From positions 124,001 to 188,000 of the forward strand of contig DAIDAP010000037.1 in the NCBI GenBank assembly GCA_027310565.1: 64,000 nucleotides of DNA, written 5' to 3'. The notes below the pieces were generated by a model that was not told where the DNA came from, did not search any database, and saw only the letters and a list, made by a program, of their open reading frames with translations. The translations under genes were made by a program, and so were the position numbers. This document shows, one piece after another, positions 8,820-14,846 of this stretch. The stretch's first letter is position 1; every line of letters starts with the position of its first letter. The stretch is from Chloroflexota bacterium (GTDB lineage: Bacteria > Chloroflexota > Limnocylindria > P2-11E).

Positions 8820-9445
8820 GACCGGAATCCTGCCTCACCGCGGAGCGGGACGAAGCGGACCGCGCCGTCGCGCTCCTCGCGGCCGTCGCGATGGCGCACG
8901 ACGAGGTCCTGCGTCTCCAGCGTTCCGACCGGCGCGACGACGATCCCGTCGGGCCGGAGCTGGTCGAGCAGGGCCGCGTCGATCGCCGGCGACGCCGCGG
9001 TGACGATGATCCGGTCGTACGGCGCGTCGGGGCGGTAGCCGGCCGAGGCGTCGCCGTGGACGACGCGCACGTTGCGGTACCCCAGTCGCTCGAGCACGGC
9101 GCGCGCGCGCTCGGCGAGCACCGCGTGCCGTTCCACGCTGACGACGTCGCGCGCCAGCTCGCCGAGGACCGCGGCCTGATAGCCGGAGCCGCCGCCGACC
9201 TCGAGGACGTGATGGTCTTCCCCGACGCGGAGCAGCTCGGTCATGCGGGCGACGACGTAGGGCTGCGAGATCGTCTGCTCCTCGTCGATCGGCAGCGCGC
9301 GGTCGTCGTAGGCGGCGTCGCGGTCCCGCGGCCGCACGAACTCCTCGCGCGCGACGCGCGACATCGCCGCGAGCACGCGCTCGTCCGCGATCCCCAGACG
9401 TCTCAGGTGCCGCACCATGTCCGCTCGGGTGCCGCTCACGCGCAC
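8816..9445 (-). CDS. pcm: Protein-L-isoaspartate O-methyltransferase
   Basis: SAM-dependent methyltransferase that repairs isoaspartyl residues in aged proteins. 209 residues, the usual size. Family motifs are ISQPYVVARMTELL, then the SAM-binding VLEVGGGSGYQAAVLGELA (about 80-98), GDASAGYRPDAPYDRIIVTAASPAIDAALLDQLRPDGIVVAPVG. The start given is GTG 9445; the internal ATG nine codons later (MVRHLRRLG) is a possible alternative. It is the first gene of the run continuing to pfkB and probably to the sigma factor. Upstream are 118 bases (9446-9563) in which I see no convincing gene or promoter. Confidence 0.93.
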   Translation of the reverse strand: MRVSGTRADMVRHLRRLGIADERVLAAMSRVAREEFVRPRDRDAAYDDRALPIDEEQTISQPYVVARMTELLRVGEDHHVLEVGGGSGYQAAVLGELARDVVSVERHAVLAERARAVLERLGYRNVRVVHGDASAGYRPDAPYDRIIVTAASPAIDAALLDQLRPDGIVVAPVGTLETQDLVVRHRDGREERDGAVRFVPLRGEAGFRS

Positions 9446-9563
9446 ATGATGCGGCCGGGCAGGCTACCCCTTCTCGATCGGGACGCCGATGAGGCTCCCC
9501 CACTGGATCCCTCCGTTGGTCGTGCGCGACGAGCGTCTCGAGGGCGGGCGAGCCGGGCACGCC

Positions 9564-10313
9564 TCACCGTGCGGCTGGCGGCCCGAGCCAGGCCTCGAGC
9601 GTGGCGGGGAGCCGCGTCAGGTCGTCAAGGATCGCATCCGGTCGCACATCCAGCGCCGGCTGGCTGCTCGGCGTGCGACGGAGGATCGTCCGCATGCCGA
9701 GCCGCGACGCGCCCCAGACGTCCGCGTCGAGCCGGTCGCCGATCATGACCGCGTCGGCGGGCTCGGCGCTCGTCAGCGCGAGCGCGCGCTCGAAGATGCG
9801 CGGGTGCGGCTTCAGCCATCCGGTGCTGTGCGAGCTCACCACGGCGTCGATCGCGTCGGCGAGGCCGAACCGGCGCATGTCCTCCCACACGTCCTCGTCG
9901 CCGCGCGCGAGCGTGTTGGTCACGAGCGCGACCTTGAGACCGCGCTCGCTGCACCACCGGACCGCGCCGAACGCGCCCGGGACGGGCGTGGAGACCAGGT
10001 CCAGCGGGACGGTCAGGGCGATCCGCAGCCGGTCGAGCGAGATGTCGTCGATCCGCACCGCGGCGCCCCGCAGCCAGTCCTCGTACCAGCGGAGCGTCTC
10101 CTGGCGAAGGCGCGACTCCTCCATCTCGGGGGCGCCCGCGCCGTCCGCCGAGCCGAACGGTCCGAGATCCGCGTCCAGGAGGCGGTCGTACCAGTCGCGC
10201 TCACCGAACTCGCGCCGCAGCGCCTCGCGACGGAGCGCGTTCACGCGCTCGCGCGGCGCCCAGTGCTCGACGATGGTGTCGCCGACGTCGAACAGGACGG
10301 CGCGCAGGCCCAT
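9564..10313 (-). CDS. HAD-superfamily hydrolase
   Basis: Haloacid-dehalogenase-type phosphatase, 249 residues from ATG 10313. The nucleophile motif is LFDVGDTIVEHW (DxGDT in place of DxDGT), motif II is VALVTNTLARG, motif III lysine is in GWLKPHPRIF and motif IV is MIGDRLDADVWGA. The aspartate nucleophile is intact. The upstream ATG in the open frame (10334) would overlap the divergent gene; the ATG at 10313 sits six bases after a -10-like TACGAT, so a leaderless message is likely. Substrate is unknown; a small phosphometabolite is typical. Confidence 0.88.
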   Translation of the reverse strand: MGLRAVLFDVGDTIVEHWAPRERVNALRREALRREFGERDWYDRLLDADLGPFGSADGAGAPEMEESRLRQETLRWYEDWLRGAAVRIDDISLDRLRIALTVPLDLVSTPVPGAFGAVRWCSERGLKVALVTNTLARGDEDVWEDMRRFGLADAIDAVVSSHSTGWLKPHPRIFERALALTSAEPADAVMIGDRLDADVWGASRLGMRTILRRTPSSQPALDVRPDAILDDLTRLPATLEAWLGPPAAR

Positions 10314-10318
10314 GTGGC

Positions 10319-10325
10319 TATCGTA
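10319..10325. promoter_or_regulatory. Symmetric back-to-back -10 element (TATCGTA)
   Basis: The only 19 bases between the divergent HAD and hypothetical genes contain TATCGTA. Read on the plus strand it gives TATCGT eight bases before the ATG at 10333; on the minus strand TACGAT six bases before the ATG at 10313. Both fit the TAnnnT -10 box of leaderless transcripts. No Shine-Dalgarno is visible for either gene. Confidence 0.5.
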
Positions 10326-10332
10326 TCGGCGC

Positions 10333-10782
10333 ATGCTGGACTTCGATCAGCTCGCGTTCATCGAGAAGTGGCGGCAGAGGGCGAGCCGCGGCGTCGTCGT
10401 CGCGCTCGACGGGACGCGCGGCGACGTCGTCGTGACGCTTCGCGTCGGCGATGGCGCGCAGCGCGTGGATCTGCGCGGCCGCGACGCGACCGGCGCGGTG
10501 CGCAAGCAGCGCCTGGCGATCGGCGACCGGGTGACGATGGCGATCGAGTTCGCCGCGAAGGACGTGACGCGAGGGAGCGGCGCGCGCCGGGCCGCGGACG
10601 GCGTCGTGGGGGCGGGCGCCACGGTCGAGGGCGTGGTCGGCGAGACCGGTGAGGTCGCCGTCGTCGACTGCGGGGCGCCGGTGCTCGTCCGCGGCGACAC
10701 GCTCGCGGGCGCCGCAGTGGGCGACGCGGTGGCGTTCACGGTCGCGGCCGACGGGAAGGCCTACCTCATCCCGACGCGCTGA
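10333..10782 (+). CDS. Hypothetical protein, 149 residues
   Basis: I do not recognise this protein. It has a short helical N-terminus (MLDFDQLAFIEKWRQR) followed by valine- and glycine-rich segments alternating with charged residues (VVVALDGTRGDVVVTLRV, GDRVTMAIEF, TVEGVVGETGEVAVVDCG, VGDAVAFTVAADGKAYLIP) that look like a small beta-barrel, perhaps two repeats of an OB- or carrier-like fold. No signal peptide and no membrane segment. ATG 10333 is chosen because it leaves room for the divergent HAD gene and follows a -10-like box. The 3' end overlaps the peroxiredoxin gene, read convergently, by 17 bases. Confidence 0.6.
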   Translation: MLDFDQLAFIEKWRQRASRGVVVALDGTRGDVVVTLRVGDGAQRVDLRGRDATGAVRKQRLAIGDRVTMAIEFAAKDVTRGSGARRAADGVVGAGATVEGVVGETGEVAVVDCGAPVLVRGDTLAGAAVGDAVAFTVAADGKAYLIPTR

Positions 10783-11278
10783 GCCGGTCCACCTGTTCCG
10801 CGATCTCCTCGGCGTCCGGGACCTCGCGCAGCTGGTGCACGTCGACGTAGCGGACGATCCCCGCGGCGTCGACGACGATGATCGCGCGCTCGGGGCGGCC
10901 GAGCTCGTCGTTGAAGACGCCGTACGCCCGCGAGGTCGCCCCGTGCGGCCAGAAGTCGCTGCACAGCGGGTACGCGACGCCGCCGAGCGATCCCGCCCAG
11001 GCCTTCAGCGTGTGGACGGCGTCGCACGTGATGCCCACGACCCGGGCATTCCCGCCGGCGAACCGCTCCTGGAGCGCGTTCAGCGCCGGCGCCTCGCTGT
11101 TTCAGGTATCGCTGAAGGCCCAGGCGTAGAACGCGAGCACGACGCGCGTGCCCCGCAGCGAAGACAGGACGACCTCCGTGCCGTCGTGCGCGGCGAGGCG
11201 GAAGTCGGGTGCCGGGTCGCCCACCCGGAGTGTCTTCGTCTCGGTCGCGAGCTTGCTGCGCCCGGTCGGAGGGGCCAT
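10766..11278 (-). CDS. Peroxiredoxin with in-frame TGA at the peroxidatic position (candidate selenoprotein)
   Basis: Thioredoxin-fold peroxiredoxin (AhpE/redoxin type), reducing peroxides. From ATG 11278 the frame reads LRVGDPAPDFRLAAHDGTEVVLSSL... FYAWAFSDT, then TGA (11104-11102, codon 59), then NSEAPALNALQERFAGG...VVGITCDAVHTLKAWAG...PERAIIVVDAAGIVRYVD to TGA at 10768. In the family the segment is A-F-S/T-x-x-C-T/S-x-E, so the TGA replaces exactly the catalytic cysteine. Both halves are conserved and in the same frame: 170 residues with selenocysteine. A hairpin follows the TGA. Alternatives are a nonsense mutation or a sequencing error changing TGC or TGT to TGA. The start lies seven bases after a TACTCT -10-like box. 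Confidence 0.75.
11053..11091 (-). other. Hairpin downstream of the in-frame TGA (possible bacterial SECIS)
   Basis: In the mRNA sense (minus strand), CGCCGGCG at 11091-11084 can pair over all eight bases with CGCCGGCG at 11060-11053. Inside, CGCTC (11076-11072) pairs with GAGCG (11068-11064) around a CAG loop. The GG next to the loop lies 33-34 bases after the TGA, in the range where bacterial SECIS elements present a conserved GG in the apical loop. The high GC content makes chance hairpins common, so this supports but does not prove selenocysteine insertion. Confidence 0.45.
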
Positions 11279-11284
11279 CCGCCG

Positions 11285-11291
11285 TAGAGTA
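11285..11291. promoter_or_regulatory. Symmetric back-to-back -10 element (TAGAGTA)
   Basis: In the 21 bases between the divergent peroxiredoxin and zinc-ribbon genes, TAGAGTA provides TAGAGT on the plus strand, nine bases before ATG 11300, and TACTCT on the minus strand, seven bases before ATG 11278. Both would give leaderless or nearly leaderless transcripts. No Shine-Dalgarno is seen for either gene. Confidence 0.5.
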
Positions 11292-11299
11292 GTCCGCGC

Positions 11300-11509
11300 A
11301 TGACCATCGATCAGGGCCGGCGCGTGCGCGTCGAGCGGCACCGGTTCCTCAGGTACGCCGTCGCGTGCCCCTTCTGCGGCACGACGGTCGGGCCGCGCTT
11401 CGTCACGCGCGAGCATCTCGACGTGCCGCCGAACCCGCCCTACGCCGCGACCGTGCGCTGCCCGAAGTGCCGCGAGGAGTTCGAGGTGCTGTTCTCCGAC
11501 GCGCCCTAG
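11300..11509 (+). CDS. Small zinc-ribbon protein
   Basis: 69-residue protein with two knuckles, CPFC (residues 23-26) and CPKC (54-57), spaced as in a zinc ribbon, and a beta-rich stretch around them. The rest is basic at the N-terminus. It is divergent from the peroxiredoxin gene and shares its tiny intergenic region, so the two are probably expressed together. Function is unknown; such proteins often bind nucleic acid or a partner protein. Confidence 0.7.
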   Translation: MTIDQGRRVRVERHRFLRYAVACPFCGTTVGPRFVTREHLDVPPNPPYAATVRCPKCREEFEVLFSDAP

Positions 11510-11518
11510 CGTCGCGCG

Positions 11519-13147
11519 CTAGTTCGTCACGGTGACGACGAGGAAGACGCCCTGGTCTTCCATCCAGGTCGTGCCGTCGATCACCGGCCGGAGGGCGATC
11601 CGGTAGACGCCCGCCGTGCCGGGAGCGCGCACCTGGAAGGTGAACGACCCGACCGCGCCGGGCGGCACCGTCGTCTCGGTCTGTGCGGCGACGCGGTTCG
11701 CGGTGAGCCAGCCCACGCCCAGCGGAGCCCAGGCCTCGCTGTCACCGACGACGCCGAGGTTCGCCTGCTGGCCCGCGACGCCCTTGGCCCAGGGCCGCGT
11801 CCCGGTGTTCGTGAAGCTGATCGTGAGCGGGCCGCTCTCCGCTCCCGCGCGCAGGGTCGGGTACGCGGACTGCGACGCCCACCGGCTGTGGTAGCCGGTA
11901 TCGGACACGACGAGCAGGTAGACACCCTGGTCCTCCATCCACTGGCGTCCATCGATCACCGGACGCAGCGGAATGCGGTAGGTGCCCGCCGTCGCCGGCG
12001 CGCGCACGGTGAAGCTGAACGTCCCCGTCGCGCCCGGCGCCACGGTGGCCTCGCTCTGGGCGGCGGGCCGGTCGGGGGCGAGCCAGCCCACGGCCATGCC
12101 GAGCGATGAGAAGGTGCGGTCGTCGCCGTTGATCCCGAGGTTGGCCTGCTCGCCGGCGACGCCCTTCTTCCAGGTGGCGGTGCCCGTGTTGCTGAACCGC
12201 ACGGTCAGCTGCGTCGTCGCGCCCGGCGCGAGCGTCGGGAACGCCGACTGGTCGAGGAAGGAAGAGCGGTAGGTCATCGCCGGCGCGAAGCTCGGCGTTC
12301 CGGCGGTCGTGAATTCCCACTGATTGGTGACCGCCGCGCCGTTCACGGTGAGGTCGAACTTGACGCGGTACGTCGTCCCGGACGCGAGCGGCAGCTGCGG
12401 CACGACGACCTGGTAGTCGCGCTCGAACTGCTGCGGCGCGTAGTAGATCGGGACGACGGTGCCGTCCGGCGCGAGCACCGTCGCGCCGCGCATGTCCACC
12501 GGCTGGCCGCCGGAGTACACCACCATGATCGGATAGCCCACCGGGCCACGGACCCCCGACGGCAGCGGGCTGGGCGTCTCGTTGCCGCTCCACGACGGCG
12601 GGATGTTCGTCTGGCCGGCCGCGGGCGAGCGCACGAAATCCACCGGCCGGCGAGAGAAGTCGTACACGATGTTGGCGACCGTCGCGGAGCCGGCGAGCTC
12701 GGAGTGGCCCCAGCCGGTGGCGATCGCGCTCGGGTGCATCAGACCGAGCCGGTGGTAGGGGGCGTCCCAGAGCTGCTGCACGCCGTTGAGGCCGCCTCCG
12801 TAGGACGTGGCGACCTCGCTGACGAACGTGGTGGACCAGCCGGCGGCGGCGACGCGATCGCGGGGCGCGTAGCCGGTGTAGTACGGCAGCCCGGCGGTCT
12901 CGTAGTGCCCGAGCACGCGGTTCGCGCTGTTGTAGTTCGCGTGGTTCTGCGCGGCGAGCATCACGCGCGAGTCGCCCACGACGGGCGGCGCGCCGATCGC
13001 GGCACGCAGCTGGTTCTGCAGAGCGACCATCGCGGCACCGGAGACCGCGTCGGCGTCGGCGGGCGTGGAGCGCGCGACCGTCGTCGTCAGGACGAGCGAA
13101 GCGACCACCATCGCGCGCGCGACGAAGCCGACGCCCTGCCTCACCAC
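11519..13147 (-). CDS. Secreted CAP-domain protein with two NBR1-like Ig domains
   Basis: 542 residues. A signal peptide is visible at about 1-33 (hydrophobic VARAMVVASLVLTTTVA, cleavage near ADADA). Residues about 40-200 form a CAP/SCP-like domain (LRAAIGAPPV...AAQNHANYNSAN...GHYETAGLPYYTGYAPRDR). Residues about 205-290 look like a bacterial Ig-like domain (TYRVKFDLTVNGAAVTNQWEFTT). Two related modules of about 110 residues follow (FSNTGTATWKKGVAGEQANLGI and FTNTGTRPWAKGVAGQQANLGV; each ends with a WMEDQGV motif), matching the NBR1-like FW Ig fold. It probably acts at or outside the cell surface; the CAP activity is unknown. It runs convergently towards the zinc-ribbon gene. Confidence 0.88.
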   Translation of the reverse strand: MVRQGVGFVARAMVVASLVLTTTVARSTPADADAVSGAAMVALQNQLRAAIGAPPVVGDSRVMLAAQNHANYNSANRVLGHYETAGLPYYTGYAPRDRVAAAGWSTTFVSEVATSYGGGLNGVQQLWDAPYHRLGLMHPSAIATGWGHSELAGSATVANIVYDFSRRPVDFVRSPAAGQTNIPPSWSGNETPSPLPSGVRGPVGYPIMVVYSGGQPVDMRGATVLAPDGTVVPIYYAPQQFERDYQVVVPQLPLASGTTYRVKFDLTVNGAAVTNQWEFTTAGTPSFAPAMTYRSSFLDQSAFPTLAPGATTQLTVRFSNTGTATWKKGVAGEQANLGINGDDRTFSSLGMAVGWLAPDRPAAQSEATVAPGATGTFSFTVRAPATAGTYRIPLRPVIDGRQWMEDQGVYLLVVSDTGYHSRWASQSAYPTLRAGAESGPLTISFTNTGTRPWAKGVAGQQANLGVVGDSEAWAPLGVGWLTANRVAAQTETTVPPGAVGSFTFQVRAPGTAGVYRIALRPVIDGTTWMEDQGVFLVVTVTN

Positions 13148-13226
13148 TCGCAGAGCAGAACGGGCGGGACAGGGGCCCCGTTATCCCGGGAAGCTTGGGC
13201 TAGTACGACCGCCGGACGCTCGGAGA

Positions 13227-13250
13227 AGGCGCCGCCCGCCCGCGGCGCCT
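13227..13250. other. Strong GC hairpin
   Basis: A nine-base-pair perfect stem (AGGCGCCGC with GCGGCGCCT) around a six-base loop lies 17 bases downstream of the lysine-rich micro-ORF on the minus strand and upstream of the CAP protein gene. There is no T-run after it, so it is not a classic rho-independent terminator; it may stabilise the 3' end of the micro-ORF message. Confidence 0.4.
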
Positions 13251-13266
13251 CGCCTCCATCACAGTC

Positions 13267-13314
13267 TTAGTGCTTCTTCGCCTTCTTGGCTGCCTTCTTC
13301 TTCTTGGCCGGCAT
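13267..13314 (-). CDS. Lysine-rich 15-residue micro-ORF
   Basis: An ATG at 13314 opens a short frame reading MPAKKKKAAKKAKKH, ending in TAA. It is preceded, after five bases, by GGAGGTGATC, a ten-base perfect complement to the anti-Shine-Dalgarno end of 16S rRNA, much stronger than at any other gene here. Such a site is unlikely by chance directly upstream of an ATG. The peptide is entirely basic and resembles the lysine/alanine tails of histone-H1-like proteins, so nucleic-acid binding is possible. It could instead be a leader peptide or a translation-pausing element. Confidence 0.6.
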   Translation of the reverse strand: MPAKKKKAAKKAKKH

Positions 13315-13360
13315 CGAGGATCACCTCCCTTCCCACCTGAGTGATCTGACGCGCCCGCTA

Positions 13361-13615
13361 TCAAAAGAGGCGTCGCTGGCGACCCGCCAGGCGGGAGGCC
13401 TGGCTGGATCGAGCGAGCCACTCTTCGAACTCTCGTCGCGGGATGCGCCAGACCCGACCCACCCGCACCGCGGGGATCCGCGTGGGGTCGGGGTCGTCCA
13501 CCGCGCCGAGTCGGCGCAGGATGGTCGTGGGGTGTACGCGCAGCCGGCGGGCGACCTCGTCCGTCGTGAGGAATTCCTGCTGGGCGTCGGGGTCAAGCGG
13601 AGGTCTGCCGGCCAC
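13361..13615 (-). CDS. Helix-turn-helix (excisionase/MerR-like) DNA-binding protein
   Basis: 84 residues from GTG 13615, chosen because AGGAG lies five bases upstream; the longer frame starts at 13651. EFLTTDEVARRLRVHPTTILRRLGAVDD...IPAVRVGRVWRIPRREFEEWL is the HTH_17/excisionase-type winged helix found in small DNA-binding proteins, including phage and plasmid excisionases and housekeeping regulators. No integrase, attachment site or phage gene lies nearby, although tRNA-Pro is 133 bases upstream. It has a clear promoter. The lysine-rich micro-ORF lies 46 bases downstream on the same strand. Confidence 0.8.
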   Translation of the reverse strand: MAGRPPLDPDAQQEFLTTDEVARRLRVHPTTILRRLGAVDDPDPTRIPAVRVGRVWRIPRREFEEWLARSSQASRLAGRQRRLF

Positions 13616-13663
13616 TGCGGCTCCTGCGAAGGCTGCTTCTACGAGCATCACCTGCGTCGCATG

Positions 13664-13691
13664 ACTGTACCTGCACTGGCTGCGTTGTCAA
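13664..13691 (-). promoter_or_regulatory. Sigma-70 promoter of the HTH gene
   Basis: Minus strand: perfect -35 TTGACA (13691-13686), 16-base spacer, then TACAGT (13669-13664), four of six matches to the -10 consensus. Transcription would begin near 13657, giving a leader of about 40 bases that contains the AGGAG ahead of GTG 13615. Confidence 0.65.
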
Positions 13692-13747
13692 GGTGTCGGA
13701 CGCGCCGGTGCGACGCGGCCGCACGACGCCTACACTGGGCATCGGCG

Positions 13748-13821
13748 CGGGGTGTAGCGCAGCCTGGCAGCGCAGCTGAATGGGGTTCAGCAGGCCGGCA
13801 GTTCGAATCTGCCCACCCCGA
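13748..13821 (+). tRNA. tRNA-Pro (anticodon GGG)
   Basis: Full cloverleaf: acceptor stem CGGGGTG with CACCCCG (13814-13820) and discriminator A at 13821; D arm in GCGCAGCCTGGCAGCGC; anticodon stem GCTGA/TCAGC with loop ATGGGGT and anticodon GGG at 13782-13784; T arm GGCAG-TTCGAAT-CTGCC. No CCA is encoded. The anticodon reads proline CCC and CCU codons. It is the only tRNA I see in the window. Confidence 0.95.
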
Positions 13822-13827
13822 CAGCGA

Positions 13828-14079
13828 TCACGAGCGTTCCGGCAGGTCCTCCGGCGGCAGCCCGAAGTACTCCCGCGTGATCCCGTACAGCCGCTCGCGG
13901 TCCTCGCGCAGCGCCGGGCGCAGCCCGTAGTGGTTGATCACCTTGATCTGCTCCTGCAGCCACTCCGCCCAGCAGGCCGAGCACACCCTCCGCGCGATCT
14001 GCTCCCCCAGCATCCCGGGCAGCACGCTCCCCGCGCCCTCGCGCCGCTCGCCGCACCGGACGCACGTCACGTCAGCCAC
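13828..14079 (-). CDS. YggX-like Fe(2+)-trafficking / oxidative-damage protection protein
   Basis: 83 residues from GTG 14079. PGMLGEQIARRVCSACWAEWLQEQIKVINHYGLRPALREDRERLYGITREYF matches the Iron_traffic (YggX) family, which in enterobacteria protects Fe-S proteins from superoxide. This version also has four cysteines in two pairs (CVRC at 6-9, CSAC at 33-36), suggesting a metal knuckle not present in the E. coli protein. Its start overlaps the end of the sodX-like gene by eight bases, so it is co-translated with nickel superoxide dismutase genes, a context that fits a role against superoxide. Confidence 0.82.
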   Translation of the reverse strand: MADVTCVRCGERREGAGSVLPGMLGEQIARRVCSACWAEWLQEQIKVINHYGLRPALREDRERLYGITREYFGLPPEDLPERS

Positions 14080-14389
14080 GGGCGATGACGCCGAAGCGCG
14101 CGAGGGGCGCGTAACGCAGCGCCGCTCGCCCGACGACGTCGGCGAACGCCACCACGCCGAAGACGCGGCTGTCCGTGGAGTGGTCGGCGCGATCGCCGCG
14201 GACGACGACGCCGTCGTGGCGCACTTCGGCGACGCGCTTCAGCAGCAGCCGGGAGCGCTTACGGGGGTCGCGCACCACCACCACCTCGCCCGCGCGGGGC
14301 GGCCGGCGCTGGGGGAGGACGAGCAGCCAGTCTCCCTCCCGCAGCGCGGGCTCCATGCTGTGGCCGCGGACGGCCACGCGCCACGGCAC
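14072..14389 (-). CDS. sodX: NiSOD maturation protease (S26 family, SodX-like)
   Basis: Small signal-peptidase-like protease expected to remove the N-terminal leader of SodN so that the new histidine can bind nickel. About 105 residues from GTG 14389. The catalytic serine lies in VRGHSMEPALREGDWLLV and the general-base lysine in SRLLLKRVAEV, followed by the GDRADHSTDSRVFG box of the S26 family. There is no obvious membrane anchor. Eleven bases separate it from the sodN stop; I see no clear Shine-Dalgarno, and other GTG codons nearby are possible starts. The sodN-sodX order is the known arrangement of this system. Confidence 0.88.
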   Translation of the reverse strand: MPWRVAVRGHSMEPALREGDWLLVLPQRRPPRAGEVVVVRDPRKRSRLLLKRVAEVRHDGVVVRGDRADHSTDSRVFGVVAFADVVGRAALRYAPLARFGVIARG

Positions 14390-14399
14390 GGCCGCGGCG

Positions 14400-14813
14400 C
14401 TACTTCTTCGTCGCGTAGAACATGTCGCTGATCTCCTTGACGGCGGCCTGCAGATCGGCGGCCGCCTGGGCATCCACGCTCTGCTTGTTCTTCGAGCAGA
14501 GCTTGGCGGCCTTCCAGAAGGTGTCGTGCAGCTTCGGGAACTTCTCGAGGTGCTCCGGCTTGAAGTAGTCGGACCAGAGGATCTCGAGCTCCTTCTTGCA
14601 GATCTGCGCGTGCTCCTCCTTCACCGCGATCATGCGGGCGAACGTCCCGCGCGTGGTGAAGTCGGTGGCCTTGGGGTCGAGCGCGCCGATCTTCTCGACC
14701 ATCTTCGCCACGGTGTCGGCGGCGATCTTCGCCGGCGTCGGGTCGTAGATGCCACAGGGGATGTCGCAGTGCGCGTGCGCGACCGCGGTCGGCTCGAACA
14801 GTCGGGCGAACAT
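14400..14813 (-). CDS. sodN: Nickel superoxide dismutase
   Basis: Dismutates superoxide to oxygen and hydrogen peroxide with a nickel centre. 137 residues from ATG 14813, preceded by GAGGAG six bases upstream (a further ATG at 14834 has no such site). The nickel-hook signature HCDIPCGIYDP begins at residue 15, so a 14-residue leader (MFARLFEPTAVAHA) must be removed to expose the N-terminal histidine. The remaining 123 residues form the four-helix subunit (KMVEKIGAL...EEHAQICKKELEILWSDYFKPEHL). The ligands His1, Cys2 and Cys6 of the mature protein are all present. The protease gene follows directly. It probably acts in the cytoplasm as a hexamer, as known for the family. Confidence 0.96.
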   Translation of the reverse strand: MFARLFEPTAVAHAHCDIPCGIYDPTPAKIAADTVAKMVEKIGALDPKATDFTTRGTFARMIAVKEEHAQICKKELEILWSDYFKPEHLEKFPKLHDTFWKAAKLCSKNKQSVDAQAAADLQAAVKEISDMFYATKK

Positions 14814-14846
14814 GGCGGACTCCTCGGCTTCCATGGGAGCTGCCCG

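Noticed and set aside
9446-9563. Small gene or leader upstream of pcm
   Set aside because: A GGAGGGATCCA-GTG start is visible, but the frame runs into pcm out of phase and shows no conserved or hydrophobic feature; another frame ends in IQWGSLIGVPIEKG without a start codon.
13148-13226. Riboswitch upstream of the CAP-protein gene
   Set aside because: The region has a short GC hairpin around GGGGCCCC, but no motif of known c-di-AMP or c-di-GMP riboswitches could be recognised.
13361-13821. Integrated element with tRNA-Pro as attachment site and the HTH gene as excisionase
   Set aside because: There is no integrase, no partial tRNA repeat on the other side and no change in base composition around it.
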